Assembly (NCBI RefSeq): GCF_014645355.1
Contig: NZ_BMLS01000003.1
Span: forward strand, 310,001-374,000
Direction of reading: 5' to 3'
DNA from: Bowmanella pacifica
Lineage (GTDB): Bacteria; Pseudomonadota; Gammaproteobacteria; Enterobacterales; Alteromonadaceae
DNA length: 64,000 nucleotides
The translations under genes were made by a program, and so were the position numbers. Positions 1 through 9,500 of the stretch are shown here, piece after piece. The notes under the pieces were generated by a model that saw only the letters and a program-made list of their open reading frames with translations, ran no database searches and was not told where the DNA came from. Each line of letters starts with the position of its first letter. Within the stretch, counting starts at the first letter, position 1.

Positions 1-2
1 TA

Positions 3-164
3 CATGTTAAAGTAATTCTAACTGATGCCCGCTATTTCCAGTCATTTAACAAGGTTTTCAAAGAAGTTTTCGGCGAACATCCCCCCGCTCGTATCTGTGC
101 AGTCGCTGACCTGGTAGTGGACTGTAAGGTTGAAGTCGACGTGACTTGCTATAAGGGCGCCTAA
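3..164 (+). CDS. RidA/YjgF family protein (C-terminal part)
   Basis: Open frame from the window edge, encoding the last 53 residues of a RidA (YjgF/YER057c/UK114) protein. It contains an A-R-(I)-C/A-V-A-D-L segment and a terminal V-E-V-D-V-T-C-Y strand, which match the conserved R-x-x-V-x-V-x-x-L-P...E-I/V-x-x-x-A end of the family. RidA proteins hydrolyse reactive enamine/imine intermediates released by dehydratases and deaminases. It is followed after 65 bp by a symporter, a KDG kinase and a GH20 enzyme in the same direction, so here the imine may come from deamination of an amino-sugar acid. The start codon and first half lie outside the window. Family assignment is good; the substrate is inferred from neighbours only. 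Confidence 0.8.
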   Translation, partial: HVKVILTDARYFQSFNKVFKEVFGEHPPARICAVADLVVDCKVEVDVTCYKGA

Positions 165-229
165 CTCTCTCCAACAGCACGATTTTCCTGGCGGCGCCAC
201 AGCCGCCTTTTCCCAGAGGTATAACCGCA

Positions 230-1711
230 ATGCAAACCACCTTTATCCTGGCTTTTGGCCTTTATCTGCTCGGCATGATTGCGCTCGGCTGGTATGTATC
301 CAGAAAGGGCAACAGTGGTGAGGACTTTCTGCTCGGCGGCCGCAGTTTGCCACTGCTGTTAACCCTGGGAACCACTGTGGCCACCATGGTCGGCACTGGC
401 AGCTCGATGGGCGCAGTGGGTTTTGCCTACCAAAACGGCTGGGCTGGTACCCTCTACGGCATCGGTGGTGCCATTGGTATTCTATTATTGGCCTGGTGGT
501 TTGCCCCGGTCAGAAACCTGCGCTTTATGACCATGAGTGAGGAGCTTGCCTACTACGTGGGCGCCAATCCGCTGATTAAAAACTTGATTGCCTTAGTGAT
601 CTTTATTGCCAGCATTGGTTGGCTTGGGGCACATATTATTGGCGGCGGTATGTACCTGTCCTGGCTGACGGGTATTGATATTCAATGGGCCAAAGTGTTT
701 ATCGCCCTGAGCTTTGCTATTTATGTGGTGATTGGCGGCTATACCGCCGTAGTCTGGACAGACTCCATTCAGGCCCTGATTCTTTTTACCGGCTTTATAC
801 TGATGGCCGGTTTTTCCCTGCACCATGTGGGGGGATGGGACGCCATGCTGGCAGCCCAACCGGCAGAAAATATCTCCTGGTTTGCGGTGGATAAAACCGG
901 CGTGTTGCCAGCCATTTCTCTGTCTCTGGCCATTCTGGTTGGCATACTGGCCACCCCTTCTTTTCGTCAGCGCATCTACTCCGGCAACGATGTCAGCTCA
1001 ATCCGCCGTTCCTTTGTCTACTCGGGTCTGTTGTATCTGATGTTCTCCTGCATACCGGCCATTATTGGTATGACTGCTTATGCCACCGTTGCCGACCTGG
1101 ACAATCCGTCGTTCGCCTTTCCCCACATTGCACTGCACTTTATGCCGCTGGGCTTAGGGGTTTTGATCATTATTGCAGGTATTTCTGCCACCTTGTCCAG
1201 TGCCAGTTCCGATGCCATTGCCGCCGTCAGTGTCGTGCTGCGCGACTTGTTTGTACTGGTCACGGGTAAAATGCCGCAAGCCAATAAAGTTGTGCTGTTA
1301 TCACGCATTTCACTGGTCATTACTATCAGTTTGGCACTGGGCTTTGCCCTGACGTCGAACGATATCATTGCCTATATCACTAAGATGATCGCCATCTTGA
1401 TGTCCGGTATGTGTATATGTGGTTTGCTTGGACGCTTCTGGCCTCGTTATAACTGGCAAGGTGCATTGGCGACCTTAGTCGCGGGTATGGGTACGGCCTT
1501 GTATGTGAGTCTGAGCCCACAAATAAACAGTCTGTTTGGTAACCCTGTGCTGCCTTCTCTGTCTGCCGCTTTATTGGCTGGCGTACTGGTGACTCTGATT
1601 ACGCCCCGCTGTGCCATCAGCCGAGAAGAGGCGTTGGCAATCTTGGATGCTGAACGCCAGAAGATGGAAAGCCGCCCGGCGTCGCAATCTCTGGCCGGTC
1701 AGGAGGCATAA
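230..1711 (+). CDS. Sodium:solute symporter (SSS family)
   Basis: A 493-residue polytopic protein with about 13 hydrophobic segments. Family signatures are visible: an N-terminal R-K-G-N-S-G-E-D-F-L-L-G-G-R segment (residues about 24-38), the G-T-G-S-S-M-G-A-V-G-F-A-Y stretch (about 55-67), and S-A-T-L-S-S-A-S-S-D-A-I near residue 325, typical of the sodium site region. It would import a small organic solute with Na+ across the inner membrane. A purine-rich ribosome site precedes the ATG. Only 2 bp separate it from the downstream KDG kinase, so they are co-transcribed. From context the substrate may be N-acetylglucosaminate or a related sugar acid; this is inference, because SSS substrates cannot be read from sequence. 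Confidence 0.88.
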   Translation: MQTTFILAFGLYLLGMIALGWYVSRKGNSGEDFLLGGRSLPLLLTLGTTVATMVGTGSSMGAVGFAYQNGWAGTLYGIGGAIGILLLAWWFAPVRNLRFMTMSEELAYYVGANPLIKNLIALVIFIASIGWLGAHIIGGGMYLSWLTGIDIQWAKVFIALSFAIYVVIGGYTAVVWTDSIQALILFTGFILMAGFSLHHVGGWDAMLAAQPAENISWFAVDKTGVLPAISLSLAILVGILATPSFRQRIYSGNDVSSIRRSFVYSGLLYLMFSCIPAIIGMTAYATVADLDNPSFAFPHIALHFMPLGLGVLIIIAGISATLSSASSDAIAAVSVVLRDLFVLVTGKMPQANKVVLLSRISLVITISLALGFALTSNDIIAYITKMIAILMSGMCICGLLGRFWPRYNWQGALATLVAGMGTALYVSLSPQINSLFGNPVLPSLSAALLAGVLVTLITPRCAISREEALAILDAERQKMESRPASQSLAGQEA

Positions 1712-1713
1712 TC

Positions 1714-2634
1714 ATGCGTATCGTATTATTCGGCGAATGCATGCTTGAACACAGCGATAGCGGGGAATTTCGCTTTGGCGGGGATACATTAAATACAGCC
1801 TTGTATCTGAGTAGAATGCTACCGGCAGGCAAAGTGCAGGTGCGCTACGCCACAGCACTGGGTATAGATCAAGACAGTGATGCGCTGTTGGCAACCTGGC
1901 AACAAGAAGGGCTGGACACCTCGCTGGTCTTACGTCTGACTGACAAGGTACCCGGCAGATACCGTATCCATTTACAACCCGACGGACAACGTCGTTTTGA
2001 GTACTGGCGTGATGACAGTGCTGCACGGTACTACTTGCGCGATGGCAATAATCCTTTGCTGTCGGTACTTGAAAATCAGGACTGTGACTATTTCTATTTA
2101 AGCGGTATCAGCCTGGCTATTTTAACGCCTCATCATCGCCAACTGTTACTGGACGCCATGGCACGCTTTTGCCAGCAAGGTGGCAAAGTTATTTTTGATA
2201 ACAATTACCGCCCTGTCTTATGGCAGCAAAATCCCCTGCCCTGGTATCAAAAGGTCATGCAACTGGCCTACCTGGTATTGCTCACCGACGAGGATGAATA
2301 CGCCCTATACGGCGACGATGATCCTGAGGCTATTCTTGCCCGTTGCCAGACCTGGGGCATCCCGTATGTACTGATAAAACGCGGCAACCAACCTTGCCTG
2401 GTTCGCACCCGCCGGGAACTGACCCAGGTATCGGCACAGAAGGTCATTAAGGTGGTGGATACCAGCGCCGCCGGCGATTCTTTTGCAGGTGGCTTCCTGG
2501 CCGCCTGGTTATGCGGCCAGCCAGCCGATGTTGCGGCGCAAAACGGTCATGCGCTCGCTGCACACGTAATACAACACCCCGGTGCCATTATTCCACGCAG
2601 CGCCATGCTCGATTTGATGCCGATTAAGGAGTAA
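1714..2634 (+). CDS. kdgK: 2-dehydro-3-deoxygluconokinase (PfkB family)
   Basis: A 306-residue ribokinase-family enzyme that resembles E. coli KdgK along its length: G-E-C-M-L-E at residue 7, F-G-G-D-T-L-N-T-A near residue 22, the L-S-G-I-S-L-A-I-L motif, I-F-D-N-N-Y-R-P, and the PfkB active-site box D-T-S-A-A-G-D-S-F near residue 250 with its catalytic Asp. It phosphorylates 2-keto-3-deoxygluconate to KDPG in the Entner-Doudoroff pathway. A strong AGGAGG-like site lies in the end of the symporter gene, which stops 2 bp earlier, and the GH20 gene starts 2 bp after its stop. Tight coupling to a hexosaminidase suggests that KDG arises from an amino-sugar acid here, rather than from pectin or alginate. 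Confidence 0.9.
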   Translation: MRIVLFGECMLEHSDSGEFRFGGDTLNTALYLSRMLPAGKVQVRYATALGIDQDSDALLATWQQEGLDTSLVLRLTDKVPGRYRIHLQPDGQRRFEYWRDDSAARYYLRDGNNPLLSVLENQDCDYFYLSGISLAILTPHHRQLLLDAMARFCQQGGKVIFDNNYRPVLWQQNPLPWYQKVMQLAYLVLLTDEDEYALYGDDDPEAILARCQTWGIPYVLIKRGNQPCLVRTRRELTQVSAQKVIKVVDTSAAGDSFAGGFLAAWLCGQPADVAAQNGHALAAHVIQHPGAIIPRSAMLDLMPIKE

Positions 2635-2636
2635 CA

Positions 2637-5012
2637 ATGAAAATAAAACTGCTGTTAGCCTCACTCATATACGCAGGGTTAAGCACCCCCAGTTTGGCTG
2701 CACAATCCAGCCCGGCATTAATGCCCTATCCAGCTAGCCTTCAGCAGCAACAGGGACGTTTTGTCATTCCTCAGGCATTAAACTGGTCGGTAACCGGGCT
2801 GAGTGATACCCGGGTCGCGCTGCTCAAAACCCAGTTACAACAAGGCTTAGCTACTCAGTTGGTAGACGGCGATAAGAACCTCGCCTTACATATCCAGGTA
2901 GAAAACCCGACAACATCAACCTACCCAAAACTGGGGGAAGATGAGTCATATCGTCTCAGCATTGATGCACAGGGCATTAAGATCGAAGCGCCCACCGCCC
3001 TTGGTGCCTTGCGTGCAGCACAAACCCTGCGCCAGTTAGCTTTTGCACAAAACGGCGAACTTCCTTATGTCAGCATCCAGGACAGTCCGCGCTTTCCCTG
3101 GCGGGGATTAATGGTCGACAGTGCCCGGCATTTTATGCCACTGGACGCCATATACCGTCAGTTAGACGGCATGGCTTCGGCCAAACTGAACGTGTTTCAC
3201 TGGCACCTGACCGACGACCAGGGATGGCGACTAGCATCCAAGGCCTATCCCAAACTTCAGGAGCTTGCCTCAGACGGCTTGTTCTATACTCAGCAAGAAA
3301 TTCAACAGGTAGTGGAGTATGCCCGCCAACTGGGAATTCGCGTCGTGCCTGAGTTTGATGTACCAGGGCATGCCACCGCAATAGCCACCGCTTATCCGGA
3401 ACTTATCAGCCAGCCGGGCCCCTATCAATTAGAGCGCCACTGGGGGGTATTTGAGCCACTACTCGACCCCAGCAACCCCGAGGTTTATAAGTTCATAGAT
3501 ACCTTGGTGGGTGAAATTGCAAGTTTATTTCCCGATCCCTATCTGCACATTGGTGGCGATGAAATTAATCCCAAGCAATGGCAACAAAGTGAAGCCATTG
3601 CCGCCTATATGGCCAAACATCAATTAGCCGACCATCACCAGTTGCATACCCACTTTAATGCCAAGGTACAGAAGATTCTGGCCCGCCACGGCAAAAAAAT
3701 GATGGGCTGGGATGAGATTTTTCACCCCGACTTGCCCAAAGACATCATGATTCAGTCCTGGCAGGGACTGGATTCATTAGCACAAACCGCCATGGCCGGT
3801 TATCAGGGCTTATTGTCCACCGGTTTTTACATCGATCAGCCACAGCAGACTGCCTACCACTACCGCAACGAGCCAATACCGGCCAATGATTTTATTGCAC
3901 CTACCATCGGGGCAGATACCCAATGGCAACAATGGCAGTTTGAAATGCCGCGCCTAAAAGGCAGTGCCGTGACCGGCGAATTTGTGCTTTACACTCAGGC
4001 CGATGGCAGCCATCAGGGCTATATAAGGGTGAATAAGCAACAAACCCGTATGCTCAAAGATATCCAGCGCAAAGGCCCGTTAACCCGTTTTTGGCTCGAT
4101 ACCTGGATGGGACCTATGCAATTTGATGTCAGCCTTCAAAAGGCTGAGCAAATTGACGGACGTATCCTGATTGGCAACACACCTTACGCAGTCAAAGGCA
4201 AGCAGCTCGCTTCAGGTAACGGCGGCGAAAATGCACCTAAAGTAGCTAAACCAGCGCAATTCGACGAAAAATTTGCGCACAACATACTGGGTGGAGAAGC
4301 CACTATCTGGAGTGAGATAGTCACAGGCGATAATTTGGATCTGCGTATCTGGCCTCGTTTGTACGCCGTGGCCGAGCGGTTCTGGTCGCCCCAGGCCCTC
4401 ACCGATAAAGACGATATGTATCGTCGCCTGGCAATCATGCAAGACTACGGTACGCAAGTGGGTCTGGCCTATCAAACTCAGCAGCAAGCAGGCTTTCAAG
4501 CCTTGGTAAGCGAAGGGACGGATATCTCCCCTTTGTATACCCTTGCCGAGCTGGTGGAACAGGCCCAGTATTACACCCGACACCACCTAAAATATCAGGC
4601 TGATGCCTATCATCACGGTGAAAGACTCGACCGTTTCGTAGACTTTCTGCCCGCAGAAAGCCTGGCGCTGGTTGCGTTCAACCAAGGCATCACGCAGGTT
4701 AAGCCAACCCAGTCGCCCACCCTGCTGCAGCTAGACAGTCAGCTCGCTAACTGGCAGCAACAACTCCCGGCCATACAGAAACTGGTAGGTGCACATCAGG
4801 AGTTACAACCTTTATCCAAACTGGTGGACGACCTCGAGCAAAGCCTACTGCTAAGCCGCCAGATAGTGGCGAACTGTCGTCAGGCAGTGATGACTGCCGA
4901 TCAGGCCCAACCTCTGCGTAAACAGCTTTGGCAGTTGGCCGAAGCCAAGCAGGAAATAGTAATAGGTTTAGCACACAGCGCCGAACGTCTGCTTGACCGT
5001 TGTAGCCACTAA
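2637..5012 (+). CDS. Secreted beta-N-acetylhexosaminidase (GH20)
   Basis: A 791-residue protein with an N-terminal signal peptide (cleavage near A-A at 21-22), a GH20b-like domain, and a GH20 catalytic barrel that includes H-W-H-L-T-D-D-Q-G-W-R near residue 190. The catalytic pair D308-E309 lies in H-x-G-G-D-E. It removes terminal N-acetylglucosamine from chito-oligosaccharides in the periplasm or outside the cell. An extra segment of about 120 residues (roughly 405-525, rich in polar and beta-type sequence) is inserted before the last barrel strands (G-G-E-A-T-I-W-S-E), and the C-terminal 170 residues are helical. It is the last gene of the operon, with an SD site overlapping the kdgK end. 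Chitin-sugar release followed by import and catabolism is the likely operon logic. Confidence 0.92.
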   Translation: MKIKLLLASLIYAGLSTPSLAAQSSPALMPYPASLQQQQGRFVIPQALNWSVTGLSDTRVALLKTQLQQGLATQLVDGDKNLALHIQVENPTTSTYPKLGEDESYRLSIDAQGIKIEAPTALGALRAAQTLRQLAFAQNGELPYVSIQDSPRFPWRGLMVDSARHFMPLDAIYRQLDGMASAKLNVFHWHLTDDQGWRLASKAYPKLQELASDGLFYTQQEIQQVVEYARQLGIRVVPEFDVPGHATAIATAYPELISQPGPYQLERHWGVFEPLLDPSNPEVYKFIDTLVGEIASLFPDPYLHIGGDEINPKQWQQSEAIAAYMAKHQLADHHQLHTHFNAKVQKILARHGKKMMGWDEIFHPDLPKDIMIQSWQGLDSLAQTAMAGYQGLLSTGFYIDQPQQTAYHYRNEPIPANDFIAPTIGADTQWQQWQFEMPRLKGSAVTGEFVLYTQADGSHQGYIRVNKQQTRMLKDIQRKGPLTRFWLDTWMGPMQFDVSLQKAEQIDGRILIGNTPYAVKGKQLASGNGGENAPKVAKPAQFDEKFAHNILGGEATIWSEIVTGDNLDLRIWPRLYAVAERFWSPQALTDKDDMYRRLAIMQDYGTQVGLAYQTQQQAGFQALVSEGTDISPLYTLAELVEQAQYYTRHHLKYQADAYHHGERLDRFVDFLPAESLALVAFNQGITQVKPTQSPTLLQLDSQLANWQQQLPAIQKLVGAHQELQPLSKLVDDLEQSLLLSRQIVANCRQAVMTADQAQPLRKQLWQLAEAKQEIVIGLAHSAERLLDRCSH

Positions 5013-5047
5013 GCAAAAGGGGGCATTTTTGCCCCCTTTTTGCTTTT
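5013..5047 (+). terminator. Rho-independent terminator after GH20 gene
   Basis: A G/C-rich inverted repeat (left arm from 5013, right arm 5031-5043) starts just after the GH20 stop codon, has a T-rich loop and is followed by a T-run. It ends the plus-strand chitin-sugar operon and, because the arms carry A and T tracts, may also serve the convergent gene at 5068. Confidence 0.85.
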
Positions 5048-5067
5048 AACAACGTCTCACACGCGCA

Positions 5068-5787
5068 TTATTCAGCCTGTTGCTGATAATGGGTTTCACG
5101 AATCTTGGTGAATTCACCGCTGTCCACCCCATGCTTAATCACTTGCTCAAACTTATCTTTTAAATGCAGCAACCTGGAGTTGGCGCTGATAGTGACAAAA
5201 TAATCGTTGTAGTGAGTGGGTTGATACTTGGCTTTCACGACTTCCTGGCTAAGGCCCATCTTCTCCAGTAGCGGCAAAGTACTCTCCTGATAGTGGATAA
5301 AGGTATCAATTCGGCCTTTCATCAGAAGCTGGATCTTTTGCTGCAGTGTCGACACCCCAACCAGGGCAAAGTCCTGCTTACGTTCAAAATTATCAAAATA
5401 CTTGGCATAAATGGTCACACCAATTTTCATGTTGCCCAAATCATCGATAGTAGCCAGCGTCTTTTGATTGTTTTTACGTACAAAATAGGTATGACGAAGC
5501 TGCTCATAGCTGGGGCTAAGATAAATTACTTCATCTTGCTTATCACTGTCGCGGGTCACCCCCACCATCAAGTCAATGTCACCGTTTTTCAGCGCCATCA
5601 AACGACGGGCAAACGGCATAGGGTTAATTTCCAGATCCATGTCCATCTGCTTGGCAATGTAATCCAGGTATTTGGCATGCAAACCATCAGCAAACTCGGG
5701 AGACACTGAGGAGCGGAGCAATTCTTTGGCGTTGACCTGCATGCCAAAACAAGCAAGTGAAAAAATAAATACTGAGATAAAACGCAT
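5068..5787 (-). CDS. Periplasmic substrate-binding protein (SBP_bac_3-like)
   Basis: A 239-residue protein with a signal peptide (hydrophobic residues 2-17, cleavage near N-A-K) followed by a type-3 solute-binding fold. It shows P-F-A-R-R-L, G-D-I-D-L-M-V-G, and a second-lobe L-L-M-K-G-R-I-D-T-F-I segment. The start at 5787 was chosen because it gives the signal peptide and has AGGTG upstream; the frame is open for about 105 codons further, but that extension has no signal-peptide character. Stand-alone proteins of this type bind amino acids or other polar solutes, or act as sensor-like proteins; no ABC permease genes are nearby. The ligand is unknown. Confidence 0.8.
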   Translation of the reverse strand: MRFISVFIFSLACFGMQVNAKELLRSSVSPEFADGLHAKYLDYIAKQMDMDLEINPMPFARRLMALKNGDIDLMVGVTRDSDKQDEVIYLSPSYEQLRHTYFVRKNNQKTLATIDDLGNMKIGVTIYAKYFDNFERKQDFALVGVSTLQQKIQLLMKGRIDTFIHYQESTLPLLEKMGLSQEVVKAKYQPTHYNDYFVTISANSRLLHLKDKFEQVIKHGVDSGEFTKIRETHYQQQAE

Positions 5788-5950
5788 AAAACACCTGGCA
5801 GTCGTAGACTGATTCTTCTCTGATTCGATTTCAGGGCAAGGCATAATACCATTCACCTTCATCCCTGTACGTAAAAGTTTAATGACTGCATACCACAGCC
5901 GAGTATATTTAAACCTGCTTTCGTCACAATGACGACAAGTTAACCAATTG

Positions 5951-6397
5951 TCAGCCGTTATCTGATTGGTAAAGGTAAACAAGCATGCCATCAGACGCCG
6001 AAGGCTCCTCAGATTGCCAGCCGTTTTTGGTAAAAAAATGTTGTGCGCGGAGATTGTCCTGACAGACATACGCCACCCAGTGCGCCAGCCCGGTATGGTC
6101 AAGCATCAGATTCAATGCACTTGCCCCCAAACCTTGTCCTCGAAACATGGGGTTAACGGCAATATCTGATAGCGTATTCGCTGCTTGTGGATGTTTTGCC
6201 CATACTGTGCCAATCACGGCGATGGGCTCGCTACCAGCAAAGATGCAGTACTGCTTCCCTCCCTTATCGGTCAGTACATGGTCCAACCATGCCTGATCCA
6301 ATGGTCCTAATTCCTCATTTAGCAAAGGGTCCTGATACCAAGCCTGCAGCCAGGTAAAGTCATCAGCAATAAACTCCCTGATAGATAACGTTTTCAT
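5951..6397 (-). CDS. GNAT family N-acetyltransferase
   Basis: A 148-residue single-domain acyltransferase. The acetyl-CoA loop (R/Q-x-x-G-x-G/A) is seen as M-F-R-G-Q-G-L-G-A-S-A near residue 88, after a beta strand I-A-V-N-P, and the C-terminal half has the typical N-x-x-A-x-x-F-F-x-x-N-G-W element (L-R-A-Q-H-F-F-T-K-N-G-W). It would transfer an acetyl group to an amine of an unknown small molecule or protein. It sits alone upstream of the solute-binding gene, with about 160 bp between them, so co-regulation is uncertain. Confidence 0.82.
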   Translation of the reverse strand: MKTLSIREFIADDFTWLQAWYQDPLLNEELGPLDQAWLDHVLTDKGGKQYCIFAGSEPIAVIGTVWAKHPQAANTLSDIAVNPMFRGQGLGASALNLMLDHTGLAHWVAYVCQDNLRAQHFFTKNGWQSEEPSASDGMLVYLYQSDNG

Positions 6398-6515
6398 CGC
6401 CTTCCTTGATATTACAGCCCATTTATCGCTGCGATATTATGCCTGGGCGACATATAAAAACCTTATCAGTTTGTCATCGGTCTGCTTAAACGGCGTACAT
6501 CCAAGCCGTGTATAT

Positions 6516-6538
6516 AAAGGGGCGAACATCGCCCCTTT
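6516..6538 (-). terminator. Likely terminator of the czc operon
   Basis: A perfect 10-bp inverted repeat with a 3-base loop lies 11 bp beyond the czcA stop codon on the minus strand. The following minus-strand bases are AT-rich but not a pure T-run, so termination strength is uncertain. Confidence 0.6.
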
Positions 6539-6548
6539 AGGTTGCTTG

Positions 6549-9500
6549 TCAGGCTCGCTGTAAGATAGGCCGAACCCGGTATACCAACTGATACAACGCG
6601 GGCAGCACCAGCAAAGTCAGTAAGGTTGAACTAAGGATTCCGCCAATCACAACGGTGGCCAATGGCCGCTGTACTTCCGCACCGGTACCGGTATTGAGCG
6701 CCATAGGAACAAAGCCCAGACTGGCAACCAGCGCTGTCATTAGCACCGGTCGCAGTCGCTGACTCGCGCCTTGCCAAATGGCCTCATAAAGAGGCTTTCC
6801 GTCCTCTCTTAGTTGGCGAATAAAGGACAACATCACCACACCGTTTAACACTGCCACCCCGGATAAAGCAATAAAACCCACAGCGGCAGATATTGACAAC
6901 GGCATACCGCGCAAGCTTAACGCCAGAACCCCTCCTGTCAGCGCCAGCGGTACACCGCTAAATACAATCAATGCATCGCGCAGCGAACTGAAAGCACTAT
7001 AAAGCAGCCCCAGAATCAACAATAAGGTCAATGGCACCACCAAGCTCAGGCGCTGACTAGCCGATTGAAGCTGTTCAAAGGTACCGCCGTATTCAAGCCA
7101 ATAGCCCGGCGGCAACCCAAGCTGGTTTTGCATCAGCTCACGGGTTTGGCTAATAAAGCCGGCCAAATCCCGCCCGTCCACATTGGCGGTTACCACCACA
7201 TTACGTTTACCGTTTTGCCGGTTAACCTGATTAGGCGCACTGACCAGTTCAATATCCGCCACTTCCCCCAGCGGAACATAAGCCAGGTCAGGATTCTGGC
7301 TGTTGTTCAGACTTACCGGGATCTGGGCCAGTTGTTGTGGGTCCTGCCCCCAGTCATTATCCATTCTGACCAGCAGTTTAAAGCGCCGGTCCCCTTCATA
7401 GATAAGGCCGGTTTGTACGCCGCCAATAGCCACGGCAACGGCTTGTTGAATGTCTGCGACATTTAAGCCCAGCAAGGCCATATGTTCTCGTTGCGGTACA
7501 ACGGATAAGGTTGGCAGGCCGGAGAGCTGTTCAAGCCGCACATCGGTGGCACCCGGCACGGTTTTTAACAGCGCCTCGGCCCGCTCACCGCTGGCTTTCA
7601 ACTCGTCAAGATCATCACCATAGATACGCAGCGCCACATCGGCCCGCACCCCGGCAATCAACTCGTTAAAGCGCATTTCTATGGGCTGAGTAAACTCATA
7701 GTTATTGCCTGGCACATCCTCCACTCGTGCCCGAATTTTGTCCACCAACTCGGCTTTAGATAAGGCTGGATTTGGCCACTGCGCGCTGTCTTTAAGCATG
7801 ATAAAAGTGTCAGCCACATTCGGCGGCATGGGATCGCTGGCGATATCCGGGGTGCCGATTTTAGAAAACACCGCACTGACCTCCGCCAATTCGCCCACCG
7901 CCTGCTCCAGCTGCAATTGCATAGTCACAGACTGGTCCATACCTGTGCCGGGGATACGCAGTGCATGCATGGCCACATCGCCCTCATCCAACTGGGGCAA
8001 AAACTCAGCACCCATTCGACTGGCCAGCCAGGTACTTGATACCAGCATCAACAGCGCCAGCAGCAACAGTTTGAAAGGGTGTTTCAGTGACAGTGACAAC
8101 AGCGGCAAATACAGCTTACGTGCCCCCCGCATCAGCGGGTTTTCCTTCTCCACTACCTTACCGCGCACAAAAATAGCGATAGCCGCTGGTACAAAGGTCA
8201 TGGCAAACAGCAGCGCACCCAACAAGGCGGCAACCACAGTGAAGGCCATAGGGTGGAACATCTTGCCTTCCACCCCGCTTAAGGCAAAGATTGGCAAATA
8301 CACCAACATGATAATCAGCACGCCAAATACGGCTGGGTTGAATACCTCCTTGGTACTGTGGAAGACTTCGTTTAGCCGTTCTTCCAATGTCAGCAAACGC
8401 CCCAGACGATGCTGTGCCAATCCCAGGCGGCGCAAGGCATTTTCCACCACAATCACCGCACCATCGACAATAATGCCAAAGTCGATAGCGCCCAAACTCA
8501 TTAAATTGCCTGACACCCGGTTCGCGGCCATGCCGGTGATAGCAAACAGCATGCTTAGGGGGATAACCAAAGCCGTAATCAATGCCGCGGTAACATTCCC
8601 CAGCAGTAAAAACAGCACCACAATCACTAAAACCGCTCCTTCAAAGAGGTTTTTTTGTACCGTTTGAATGGTTTTCTCCACCAAGCTGGTACGATCGTAT
8701 ACGGCCTCAACCACAACCCCCTGAGGAAGACTTTGCTGCACCTCGGCCAACTTTGCCCCAACCCGTTTAGCCACCACCCGGCTGTTTTCACCCAAAAGCA
8801 TCATGGCTGTGCCTAACACCGCTTCCTGACCATTATGGCTGGCCGCACCGCTACGCAGCTCACGACCAAGCTGCACGTTGGCCACATCGCGGATACGCAC
8901 CGGCGCATCATCACGCTTGGCCACCACCAGCGCTTCAATCTCGCCAATAGTGCGAAGTTGGCCGGGTGAGCGCACAAGATACTGTTCGCCCAAACGTTCA
9001 ATGTAGCCAGCGCCACTGTTGAGGTTATTGCTCTGTAGCGCCGCAATCACATCGGCTACCCCCAATTTAAAGGCCAGCAATTTACCTGGTATGGGGGCCA
9101 CCTGATATTGACGTTCAAAGCCGCCAATGCTGTTGATTTCAGTTATACCTGGCACCTTAAGTAACTGCGGGCGGATAACCCAGTCCTGCAAGGTACGCAG
9201 ATCTTCCGCGTTATAGGGCTGACCGTCGGCCCTTGTAGCCCCCCCCTCGGCACTGACCACATAGGAGAATATTTCCCCCAGGCCGCTGGCAATAGGTCCA
9301 AGAGCCGGCTCCACCCCGACCGGTAACTCCCCCCCTACGCCTTGCAGACGCTCACCGATTTGCTGTCTGGCCCAGTAAATATCCGTGCCTTCCTGGAAGA
9401 TAACGGTTACCTGGGACAAGCCGTAGCGCGACAGTGAACGGGTGTATTCCAGGCTTGGGATCCCCGCCATGGCGTTTTCAATCAGGTAGGTGATGCGCTG

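Noticed and set aside
7705-8667. Long plus-strand open frame of 320 codons opposite czcA
   Set aside because: It is antisense to a very well supported RND pump, and its Ser/Thr/Lys-rich composition is the usual shadow of a GC-rich membrane gene.
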